A DNA stretch of 64,000 nucleotides from Siphonodentalium dalli (Eukaryota; Mollusca; Scaphopoda; Gadilida; Siphonodentaliidae). The notes under the pieces were generated by a model. That model did no database searches. It saw nothing but the letters and a program-made list of their open reading frames with translations, and was not told where the DNA came from. The DNA is taken from assembly GCA_032622095.1 (NCBI GenBank), contig CP136069.1, positions 46,974,194-47,038,193 on the forward strand. Reading direction: 5' to 3'. Of this stretch, positions 1-8,140 are shown one piece after another; positions within the stretch are counted from its first letter, which is position 1, and each line of letters begins with the position of its first letter. The position numbers and the translations under genes are program-made.

Positions 1-245
1 CAACCCCCTCCCCATCACACTCAGAACCAGGACCGGGCGATGAAGACTTACATTATTTGCACTGGTTAGTGCTCGCATATATGCCGGTTGCCTTAGTCTA
101 TTGTATTCATGGCTTGTACTACGAACTCAATTCTAGGAAGAGGGTGGAATATGAGGCCCGTTATATACGTCGCCCCCAACACAGATCGGTCTATCTTCGC
201 TGGGCTCAACATTGAATATTGGCGCGTCTCTTGCACGTGTTACGG
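1..245. repeat. dispersed repeat fragment (40.5/41.2-kb family)
   Basis: Positions ~36-190 match 41330-41500 with substitutions. Shared stretches include an 'attcatggcttgtact' block followed by a 'gaagagggtg' block. It is a truncated copy of the dispersed family that also occurs as direct repeats at 40489-40625 and 41205-41357. No coding capacity is seen. Confidence 0.6.
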
Positions 246-248
246 TGT

Positions 249-341
<93 letters not shown>
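249..341. repeat. TA/CA microsatellite
   Basis: An uninterrupted (TA)n run, with a short (CA)n block near 266-281, lies just beyond the 3' end of the minus-strand Penelope-like element. It may be the insertion target or tail of that element. ORFs across it are repeat artefacts. Confidence 0.95.
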
Positions 342-346
<5 letters not shown>

Positions 347-385
347 TGAAAGTGACACATGGCTTCTATAAAAATATGTATTTAG

Positions 386-430
386 GTCACTAGGCCTTTC
401 GATGTATTTAAAAACATCTCATCAGGTGAC
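386..430 (-). ncRNA. type I hammerhead ribozyme in the PLE-1 3' region
   Basis: Read on the minus strand from 430 to 386: stem I strand GTCAC (430-426), core CTGATGA (425-419), stem II GATGT/ACATC (418-414 and 405-401) closing an 8-nt loop, core GAAA (400-397), GGCC (396-393), TA (392-391), stem I strand GTGAC (390-386). All conserved core bases are present and both stems pair perfectly. Cleavage would fall after the A of 'GGCCTA'. Stem III is only the self-complementary GGCC, as expected of Penelope-type hammerheads thought to work as dimers. Hammerheads are established in Penelope-like retroelements; activity here is inferred. Confidence 0.85.
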
Positions 431-497
431 ATCTTGAATAAATCAATTGTGACGTAACTTCCGGAGTTACCAAGTTACATCACGATAAAGGTGAACG

Positions 498-780
498 TCA
501 TATCCCATTTAACTTGGGTTTGAGTTTGGATTTGAATCTTTCTTCCATTGCCAGACGTTTTATGACGCTCTGCCTCATTTTAAAAAGCGGGAAAAATTTG
601 AATAGTCCTTTCCCACATATATCGAGGTGTCCACTGGGGGATTTTTATATATTGGGGATGTGTAATTTGTTGTCTGTGGATAGTCATTCGTTGACGAACG
701 GTCATCCCGGTTTGACCCACATATAATTCTTTGCATCCCGGACATATAATAACATAAATCAAGTTCTCAGATGATCAGTC
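498..780 (-). pseudogene. PLE-1 GIY-YIG endonuclease fragment
   Basis: The minus-strand frame carries 'YVIICPGCKELYVGQTG' followed by a conserved Arg and a His-rich stretch, the signature start of the GIY-YIG nuclease fused to Penelope-like RTs. After a frame change the tail ends at a TGA at 498-500 with an FKSKLKPKLN-like motif, which matches the tail of the 47-kb element. In intact elements the domain nicks target DNA for retrotransposition. Frameshifts upstream disconnect it from the RT. Confidence 0.8.
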
Positions 781-1334
781 CATCTTTTCATTTGGGTGCA
801 CGGTGTGATTTCCGGCAGGTCCAATATTGAAGGTCTCACAACATAGAATAGCTACGCACGAGGCACATTTCAGGTTTCCACATCTCCTGATATCTGATAT
901 AGAAGGTGGTACTGAATCGAATTTGGCCCGCGTTATAATCTTTTAAATGTTCTGTGGTTGTCTTTTGCTTTGCAGAACATCATTCTCTTGAACGAGAAAC
1001 TTCATTTTCGGGCTCTCGTGGAGGATTGGTATAATTTTGCGAGCTGTTTGAACTATATTTGTGTGTCGTGGGTTATGAGTAACAACAAAGGGAATTTTGT
1101 CCTCGTTTGTTGTTCGTTTGGTATTTGCTCGTAGGGTTTCCTTCGATAAGCTCTTCGCTTTATTGATACCGCAGTTTATAAGATTATTTGGGTAATTCTG
1201 CTTGCGAAGGAAATTTAATAATTATGTAAGGCGCACATCTCTCGTTTAAACGTTATCCACTATAGCACACACTCTTTTTGCCAGGCAATATGGAATATTT
1301 CGTTTAGTTTGCGCAGGATGGCAACTTTAAAAAT

Positions 1335-1724
1335 CTAAATATTGGTGGGTGTCTGTGCTTTTGTAGAATATGTCAGTTTCTTATTGTGTTCCGCGTTTCT
1401 GCACATGACCATCGAGGAATGGTAACTCAGTTTGACTCCTTTCTGATGTGAGTTTAAATTTCCATTGAATTCATCCAATGAACAGTCCATTGGTTTCCAA
1501 ATGAGAAAACAGTCATCGATATATCTCTTCCAGGAAGAACGTATATATGATGACTGATCGTCTTTGAGACGAGAGTCGAGTTCTTGGTATAGATTATTTT
1601 CTAGGTATCCCATCACAAGGTTGGCATACGTAGGGGCCATCGTTATACCCATTGCAGTTCCCTTAGTTTGCAGAAAATATTTATTGTCGAAATAGAAGAC
1701 GTTGTTTTCTAAAATCAACTCCAA
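1335..1724 (-). pseudogene. PLE-1 reverse transcriptase, palm/C-terminal part
   Basis: The 129-codon frame holds 'QTKGTAMGITMAPTYANL' and the catalytic 'YIDDCFLIW' block, the Penelope-like form of RT motifs B and C. The YIDD aspartates are intact. It is out of frame with the upstream RT piece at 1856-2432, so at least one frameshift has occurred between them. The expected SSCHP-type block is only partly readable further downstream (minus-strand sense). Confidence 0.85.
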
Positions 1725-1855
1725 ACTTTCTGTAATGAATGACTCAGTGAATCTTTCATCTATAGTTGATCGATGTGTAGATATCCAATATTGTATGGAA
1801 TCGATGCCGAGTTCCCGGGGAATACTGCTACACAGACTGGAAACATCAAATGTAA

Positions 1856-2432
1856 CTAGTGTAGAATTCTGTCCACAGATCGACGAAGCGTACGAATAAA
1901 GTCCATATCGTCTCTTACAAAACTGGGGATTTTGTTCATGAGTGGCTTTAGAATTATGTCCACCAGGTTGCTTAGACGATGTGTTGGGCGGGACGGGCCT
2001 GCGATTATTGGTCTTAATTTAAGGTCGACTGGTCTGCTTATGTTGACAACTTCTGAGTTTTGTTCTCTTATCGCCTCTTGGATTGTAGTCGACTTGTGTA
2101 TTTTGGGTAGTCCGTAGAAATGGCTACATCGCGACTCAAAAACAGTTAGATATTCACACTCTTTACCTGTGAGGCAGTTCGAGAATTTGGAAACAAGTTT
2201 GTTTATGTTTTTCATTATGTTTCGCGTGGCATCGTCGGGAATAACATCATAAGATGATTGGTCCGTCAGTAGTTGTTCTGCCTTTAATTGGTAGTCGTCG
2301 GTGTCCATAATGACGATTGCGCCACCCTTGTCGGCTTCTTTTATAACTATTGTTCGATCGTCTTTAAGACAATCCAGTGCCTTTCGCTCATCTATGGTTA
2401 CATTATGTTTAGTCCTCACTGTTTGATCTTGG
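1856..2432 (-). pseudogene. PLE-1 reverse transcriptase, N-terminal part
   Basis: The frame contains 'VIKEADKGGAIVIMD', 'FYGLPKIHK' and 'RPIIAGPSRPTHRLSNL', all diagnostic of Penelope-like RTs. The open frame begins at a Met at 2419 but homology extends to ~2432, where copia-like sequence takes over, so the natural start is missing. The 3' end is a frameshift rather than a natural stop. Confidence 0.9.
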
Positions 2433-2858
2433 AATGGAAGAAAGATTTTTCATCAATGGAATGAATCAGATACTTTAATGTTGAAGAAAACACAACAAAC
2501 TGTCGAAGAGACTCTTTGAGAACTGTAGGAGAGTCAGTCTTTATATCAGTCACTTCTTGAATCATCGTATCACTAGACTTGCTTTCACAGCTGTTTCACC
2601 ATTTCCCTCTTCCGTTATAACCCATCTGGTAGTCATATATTCTTGGTTCGTATATGTCATGTCTTCGTATACTTGAAATTCTTTCCAGTTATCAAGTTCT
2701 TTCTGTTTTGCCAATCTGACAATTTCTTGTTTGTGCTCTTTCGATAGAACGATCACAATATTACTTTCTTCTTCATCATCTGATACTAACTCCTTTTCTT
2801 CCATATCATTACTGAATTTCATTCCGATCATTTCTGCATTGCTTTCTTTCAAATTCAT
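2430..2858 (-). pseudogene. copia-like reverse transcriptase, N-terminal fragment
   Basis: The frame contains 'LDNWKEFQVYEDM' and 'TTRWVITEEG..AVKASLV', the start of copia-type RT, which is classically KARLVARGF. After a stop it continues with a 'DSPTVLKESLR'-like block and an SID motif that aligns with RT motif A. Sequence then switches to PLE-1. Only the fingers region of the RT survives, so it is inactive. Confidence 0.75.
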
Positions 2859-2864
2859 ATATGC

Positions 2865-3392
2865 TTAGTTATTGCCAGTAATTTTGCCACCTCTGCTAGT
2901 CACTTTAGCTTTCTTCCATCGGTCACGTCCTTTCATCCTAAATTTACTTTCTGTATTCAGTTGCGGTCGCTGTTTAAATGTAACTTGTTCTGATGACAAA
3001 CTAGTTTTACTGACTGTCTGATATTTATTTGCTGACATTTGCTGGTTATCACTGACATCATTATTGGGCATACTAGTGCCAGCATCTTCAAATCGTTCAG
3101 ATATTTCATCATCTTTTTCAACGTCATCTGAAGGTAATTTGATACTTTCTTTATCTATTTTTTCATCGTCTGTGTTTCCAACATCTGAATCTGTTCTGAA
3201 TTCTTCGTCACATCTGGTCAGCCGACAGAGTTGAGCACGAACATACACACTCCCATGTCTCACAAATACAACTTTTGCATTTTGTCCAATTACCACTGCT
3301 GGTCCTTTCCGATTATTGTCATTGTCTCTTGTATAATACACTTTGTTTCCACTTACACAACATTCTTGGGATGCTCCGACTTGATGTCTCAA
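2865..3392 (-). pseudogene. copia-like integrase C-terminal region
   Basis: The frame has 'GNKVYYTRDNDNNRKGPAVV' followed by 'FVRHGSVYVRAQLCRL', the compact basic beta-barrel that follows the catalytic core in this invertebrate copia-like lineage. An acidic low-complexity linker of ~100 residues follows, leading towards the RT. It is separated from the catalytic core by frameshifts. Confidence 0.7.
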
Positions 3393-3639
3393 AGCTTATA
3401 TGATGGCTGTTTTTGGGTAACAGAGCGTCTACTAGAATGAAGGGCATTCAGATGTCTTGCAAATGTTTCAGAGACGGTAGTGTTCTTCAATGCTTGCAGT
3501 TTTTCGGTTAACACAGGATGTAGAATGGGATTCTTGCCAAAAACCTACTGGTATGGACTCCATCCATAAACCATGCACAACGAGTTCTTAGTGTTGATGG
3601 TACACACCAAAGCAACTTCAAGAGTCAACTTAGTACGAT

Positions 3640-4250
3640 CTTCAAGAATTTGTGCCACACAATCACCCACTACCGCTTGATTTCTTTCGCATATAGCATT
3701 TGGCCAAGGACGTTATCCGACTGTGTTAAGCATCTCAATGTTCAAATTCTGACACATGTCACTGAAAACTTCAATTGCAAATTCCCCGCCAGTGTCAGCA
3801 AGAAAATTCTTGGGTGCACCCATTCCACTCTCAATCCAAAGAGTCGTGACCTTCTCTACTATCACTTCAGGTGTCTTCCTCTTTATCACAGCCGCTAGAC
3901 GGAAGCGCGTAGCCATATCAATCATATGTAGAAAATGCAGTACTGGTGACCACACATTTAAGTCAAGTGCTACTGCTTCATTAAATTCTATTGCCATAGG
4001 TAAGGAAACTGCTGGTCGTGCTGGAGTCTTTTTGTACATCTTACAGGTTTCACACGAATCAGTCACTTTGTCCACACACTTCAAATGACCATCGGTATAT
4101 CCACCAGCGTCTTTCAGCAATGATTTCAGTCTTTTTGCTGATGGATGGGCACATTGCTTGTACAACTTCAGAATCATTTCCCCCTTGTCTTGTTCAGACA
4201 CTGAAGCAACAAGTGCTTCCGCAGTCTCATTGACATTAACTGATACATGA
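3640..4250 (-). pseudogene. copia-like integrase: zinc-binding and catalytic core
   Basis: The frame shows an HHCC-type zinc module (an H in 'KQCAHPSAKRL', then 'CETCKMY') followed by the core. The first catalytic Asp lies in 'AVALDLNVW' and the second in 'LADTGGEF'. The catalytic Glu is readable in 'ICERNQA', just past an in-frame TAA at ~3711. That single nonsense codon is the clearest lesion in this domain. In active elements the enzyme joins cDNA ends to target DNA. Confidence 0.8.
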
Positions 4251-4329
4251 CCAATCGGAACACAATAATGTCCTGATGTTGTACACTGTAACTGAACCTG
4301 CCTTCCAAATATGATTTTTCAAGTCCAGT

Positions 4330-4570
4330 ATCATCCTTGCTTTTTCATGGCATTCTTACTGAGGAGCAAGTGAATGTCACTCTTCACAATGTTGGTCTCT
4401 ATTCCACATTCCATTCCTTCAACAGTCAAGAGAATCAACACAGTAATTTAAGCAAGATCTACTGGTAACTGTTGCACTACAGGCACTGCCTAAAACAGCT
4501 GCATTCCGAGCTTTTGTATCAAGCAAAACAGACTCAATCCCTCTGCTTACTGTGAACAGAACAACATTTT
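4330..4570 (-). pseudogene. copia-like aspartic protease fragment, catalytic Asp lost
   Basis: The frame reads 'ARNAAVLGSACSATVTS', where functional relatives have D-S-A/G-C as the active-site loop. The expected catalytic Asp is Gly here, so the protease would be inactive even without the later frame breaks. A downstream block ending 'LLLSKNAMKKQG' also fits this family. It sits between the gag zinc knuckle and the integrase, as expected. Confidence 0.65.
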
Positions 4571-4917
4571 GAACAGCCTTAGCCATATTCTCATATGAAT
4601 GAGGAGTTTTGCGAGGTGTCGAATAAACACACAACGGAGGCACCTCAGTGGCAAGCCACCAGACTTACTAGGATTGATGGATTTAGTGGGCTTATGCGTG
4701 ACATTAGTCCTGTTATGAGAATACTGTCCATGCTGATCGACCGAATTATTGTTCCAACGCCCAGTAACATCAGTCATGTTACGAGCATATTGTCCATGCT
4801 GATCGACCGAACCATTGTTCCAAGTTTGTCCTCTGCCTTTGTCATCTGAAGTAACCAAGTCCACTCATTCTCCTCGCATAATTTACCTCTTCATCCACCA
4901 TGCAGGATCGTTCCACT
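4545..4917 (-). pseudogene. copia-like gag, C-terminal part with zinc knuckle
   Basis: The minus-strand frame contains two imperfect repeats of an 'SVDQHGQY' motif and then 'LRCLRCVFIRHLAK', a CX2CX4H zinc-knuckle start whose final Cys is not readable in frame. Before it, at ~4865-4917, an 'ERSCMVDEEVNYARR'-like segment links directly across the MITE to the rest of gag. Confidence 0.6.
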
Positions 4918-5304
4918 TTAACCCTTTACCCAACAAACCGGCCAAAACCGGCCAAATAAAGCTTCAATAGGCTAAAATATCTTCAGTCTGTCTCAATAGA
5001 ACCATACAAATATGGATATCATTGGAACCGGCTCCTTGACCACATTGTGATAGTTACAGCTATAACCTGTGCCAATGCATTCTCTTATATATACGTCGCC
5101 TCGCATATATAAGAGAATGCATTGGCCTAAAAAAAATATTTTTTTAACACTTTTTACCATTTTTTCTTACATTCTTTAACAATTTTATAATTTTTAATGT
5201 GTTAAGCCAATGCATTCTCTTATATATGCGAGGCGACCTATGGTCGACTCGCATATATAAGAGAATGCATTGGCACAGGGCCCTTCTGTTGGGTAAAGGG
5301 TTAA
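4918..5304. mobile_element. TTAA-flanked MITE (CCCTTTACCC family) inside gag
   Basis: The element is bounded by TTAA at 4918-4921 and 5301-5304. It has perfect inverted ends CCCTTTACCCAACA at 4922-4935 and their complement at 5287-5300. TTAA duplication with CCC.. ends is piggyBac-like. A 21-bp motif starting 'gccaatgcattctc' occurs four times in alternating orientation (5071-5091, 5105-5126, 5206-5226, 5253-5274), making two internal hairpins. There is no ORF. Removing the element plus one TTAA makes the flanking gag frame continuous. Confidence 0.88.
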
Positions 5305-5590
5305 TGTTCAAAACAAGATCACATTTACTAACTGAAGCTGCTTGTTGATCGAAAAACTTTTCTTAGATAATCATGCATTTGCATGAACAAACTTTCAACT
5401 TTGGCATAGTCCACACCAGTTAATGCTACCTGCCTATCTTTCGTCTCCAGATTAGATGCTTCCAAGAGCTTGAATGACAACACACACTGAGGGAGCTCCA
5501 TTTTATGTTTTTATGTCTGGTTATACAGTTTTTCAAATTCTGTGACAAAGTTCTGCATAGACTCTGATAATTTTTCAAAAACATTTCTTC
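5305..5590 (-). pseudogene. copia-like gag, N-terminal part
   Basis: Minus-strand reading gives 'MQNFVTEFEKLYNQT' and, after a stop, 'MELPQCVLSFKLLEASNLE'. This is the conserved gag/UBN2-type region of copia-like elements. Stops separate the blocks. Sequence beyond 5590 belongs to another repeat, so the gag start and any LTR are missing. Confidence 0.65.
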
Positions 5591-5828
5591 GATATATGCG
5601 GTCTGAAGGGTGTGGCGATTGATTTAAATTTAAAATCCAAGATGGCTGCTGGTAACCATGTTTTATGATAAATTTCGGGGGAATCTATGGCTGTGACCTA
5701 GTCGTCACCCCGAAGATCCATATGAACTTTGGTGAATATCGGATGATTGATGTGGCCTGTAGGGTGTGCCAAAGGATATTGTTGACTATGGCAAGTTAAG
5801 CTAACAACACTATACCGGTTAGATAAAC
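5590..5828. repeat. 'aaatccaagatgg' repeat family, partial unit
   Basis: A block at ~5630-5665 ('aaatccaagatggctgctgg' then 'ccatgtttt') and the following 'cgatgatcagatgatgg'-type text match 50750-50940 closely and 29560-30240 and 6395-6520 more loosely. It lies between the copia-like gag and a TTAA MITE. No coding potential. Confidence 0.7.
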
Positions 5829-6775
5829 TCGTAAATAGTATTTGTCGTCAAGACGATGGTGTACGTAAAGAACCTGCTCGTGTTACAGGAGTTTGACTTC
5901 CTTTTACATAACACAGCGCAATTCTATAAACACTCTTTGTGATTTCCATATCAGGAAAAGAGTAACAAATAACGCTCTTTGTGTTTACCATATCCGGATT
6001 TAAACAAAAAACAAAGCCAGGTTCTGTAGCGTTTTTTGCTTTCGTTTACATAACAAATGAAACCAGTTGACAATAACATACTGTTTACGCCATATTTCTG
6101 ATTGGTATAAGAACAAGGTCTCGATATTTTACAAATCTTTCTGTTTATGGCAGGGGGGGGGGGGGGTGAACAAATTTCTTCCAGCACGTATGCCGGGGTG
6201 GGTGGGTGGTCAAAGCCACCAACAAGCAATTTTTTCCGCAACTAAAAAAAAAATTCCTGCTTGTTTTTAGTGTTTTGGCAATGAGTTGGGCTTCAAAACC
6301 ACTTTGAATCAGTTTGAATGAGAGAAATAATGTAATTCTAACTGGTAAACTGACTGCAGGCAGTTATCGTGTTGTATTTTGTTGCAAATTTTGAAATCCA
6401 AGATGGCCGCTGGCAGCCATGTTTTTTTGGCCGAATGACCTCAAAATTACTCATTCCTATTTACATGTCCATGTTAACATCCATGATAAATAGTATGCAC
6501 AGAAATTCATATACAGCTGTTTACAGTGAATTTCCCCCCGCAAATCTCTGTTTTAGTGTTAAAAGTGGGGGTGGGTGTTCAAAAATGGTCGGAAAAAACT
6601 GCCGAAAACGGAAAAAAATTTGGCGGTGGGGGTGGGTGGGTACAAAAAATGATCGAAAGGGAAAAAATGCCATACGTGCCTGAAATATTTTTCCGACCCC
6701 CCCCCCTGTTTATGGCGGTTTTTGACGGAGCTGAATATTTTAACAGCATACCCAACTCGAACGCCGTCCGTACAT
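5829..6775. mobile_element. TTAA MITE family A, copy 1 (left-truncated, with nested insertion)
   Basis: Sequence 5829-6149 and 6707-6775 matches the family A copies at 52664-53177, 16295-16742 and 59628-60121. The right end, CGAACGCCGTCCGTAC.., is followed by TTAA at 6776-6779. The left terminus is missing where the preceding repeat joins. The element at ~6150-6706 is nested in it. Confidence 0.75.
6150..6706. mobile_element. G/C-tract-ended TIR element nested in MITE copy 1
   Basis: The element starts with a ~12-base G run at ~6152 and ends with a ~10-base C run. Inside the runs the ends are imperfect inverted repeats sharing a 'GCACGTATG' block and an AAAT-rich stretch. The host sequence TGTTTATGGC is duplicated on both sides (6141-6150 and ~6707-6717), so the target duplication is ~10 bp, most like Mutator-type elements. 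Inside is a fragment of the 'aaatccaagatggc' repeat (6395-6520). No transposase frame is seen; the two ~100-codon ORFs are G-rich artefacts. Confidence 0.65.
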
Positions 6776-6882
6776 TTAAAACATTCCAGAGATTCATTAT
6801 TATTACAGAACGCTTTTCGAGCTAATATATGTCCAGACTAAGCTGAACTTTTAAATAATAACTAGAGGTGTGACTGGGACTT

Positions 6883-7557
6883 ATGATACCCCCTCGTGTT
6901 TTTAAAATACTAAGATGTTTCACATGTCAGTAAACATTTAGTTAAAATAATAAAATAACAGTTACCATTGCAGCTGAACAACGCTATCCCCAACCTTAAA
7001 CCTATTGACCGAAAATGTAGGAATAGATGTTTAAAGTCGAAAAAGGGCACTAACTCCAACCAAAAAAGTTGGACAGACGTCATAATCGCAGGCGCATAGG
7101 TTCCCATGGTATTAAATAGCAGTGCCAACATTACAAAATATTGACCTAAAAATGTAGGAGTAAAAGCTCGGACAAAATTATGCATGTTGCAAAAAGTCGA
7201 AAAAGGGGTATAACTCCGCCAACAAATGTCGGACAGACGTCATATTCACAGGTGCTCATGTTCCCATGGTACTAAATATCAGTGCCGAGATCACAAAACA
7301 TTGACCTAAAAACGTAGGAATACAAGCTCGGAAAAATTATACATGTTGTGAACATTTTCTAAGTAAAAAAAGGGGGATAACTCCATAAAAAAAGTCCGAC
7401 AAACGTAATAATTGCAGGTGCACAGGTTCCCATTGTGGTTGACTTTTGTGCCAAGTGTCACGGAAAATAATCGTAAAACGAATGAGAAAAACTCCGGAAA
7501 AATTTGTGTCCACGGACGGACGGACGGACAAGCTGATCCCAGTTGCGGGGGTATCAT
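6883..7557. repeat. tandem-core repeat element with inverted ends (~165-bp units)
   Basis: Three head-to-tail units (~7035-7195, ~7196-7365, ~7366-7475) share 'gtcgaaaaaggg..ataactcc', 'gtcggacagacgtcat' and 'caggttcccatggt' blocks. The span starts ATGATACCCCC (6883-6893), ends GGGGGTATCAT (7547-7557), and has a (GGAC)n run near 7516. This resembles mollusc tandem-core non-autonomous elements; the class is not certain. Confidence 0.75.
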
Positions 7558-7559
7558 TA

Positions 7560-8140
7560 CATTATAGTCATATTCAATATCCAGTATATGGATTGAATAA
7601 ATATAGCCGATGACTGACACGACACATGACACAAAAATGTCTATTATGTTTTTGTGTGTTGCTCTTATGGCACCCATTTAAGTATAATTTAGACATGAAG
7701 TAACAAACAGCACAGGAATATACCAATTCATTACATGTCTCCAACAACTCCACGACGGGACACGACTCGAATTATACAGCACATTGGTTGCTTTGCCACA
7801 TTGTTGTCTGATAGTGTGCCCATCGATGATGATACGCGTTTGATGGCTCGATTGCGCATACCCGATACGGTGAGAGAAGTTAGTGATTATCAATAGGAAT
7901 GTGCCATACCACATGTCATTTTATCAGAATACTCTTTTGTGTGGAATACAGAAGCTCAGTCATCGCGAAATTATTAAAATAGTTGACGGGGTTCAAACAT
8001 TTATCTCGAAAACAAAGCGATTCCCATAACGTTGGCATTTGCGGCAACTTCGTGAAAGCATTGAAACCCCACTGAGCGCGAAATTTACCCCCACCAGATC
8101 GTCTGTAATCTCCCATATAAATTGTTCACCCCCTGATTGA
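7560..8140. other. no gene recognised
   Basis: The short ORFs here (65-123 codons) show no known domain and do not look like exons with splice sites. The sequence lies between a tandem-core element and a satellite, and nothing further can be supported. Confidence 0.6.

Larger units (their letters stand above)
386..2432 (-). mobile_element. Penelope-like retroelement, 5'-truncated (PLE-1)
   Basis: On the minus strand the order is reverse transcriptase, then a linker, then a GIY-YIG endonuclease, then a 3' hammerhead motif. This is the endonuclease-bearing Penelope-like architecture. The RT starts without its N-terminal part at ~2432, where copia-like RT sequence ends, so the copy is 5'-truncated or recombined. 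Several frameshifts and stops separate RT, linker and endonuclease, so it is non-coding today. A relative with the same C-terminal tail pattern lies at 47302-49024. Confidence 0.9.
2430..5590 (-). mobile_element. Ty1/copia-like LTR retrotransposon remnant
   Basis: Minus-strand order is gag, zinc knuckle, protease, integrase core, integrase C-terminus, RT start. Integrase before RT is the copia (Pseudoviridae) order. All parts carry frameshifts or stops. The RT is cut at its first catalytic motif where PLE-1 begins, and no LTRs, second half of RT or RNase H are seen. A TTAA-flanked MITE interrupts gag at 4922-5300. The gag side ends at ~5590, where the 'aaatccaagatgg' repeat family begins. Confidence 0.8.

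Noticed and set aside
109-393. 94-codon and 75-codon ORFs on both strands
   Set aside because: They run through a TA/CA microsatellite and read as Tyr-Ile repeats. They are not genes.
6067-6825. Overlapping ~65-105-codon ORFs
   Set aside because: They cross G/C homopolymers and MITE sequence. The Gly/Pro-rich text is from homopolymer reading.
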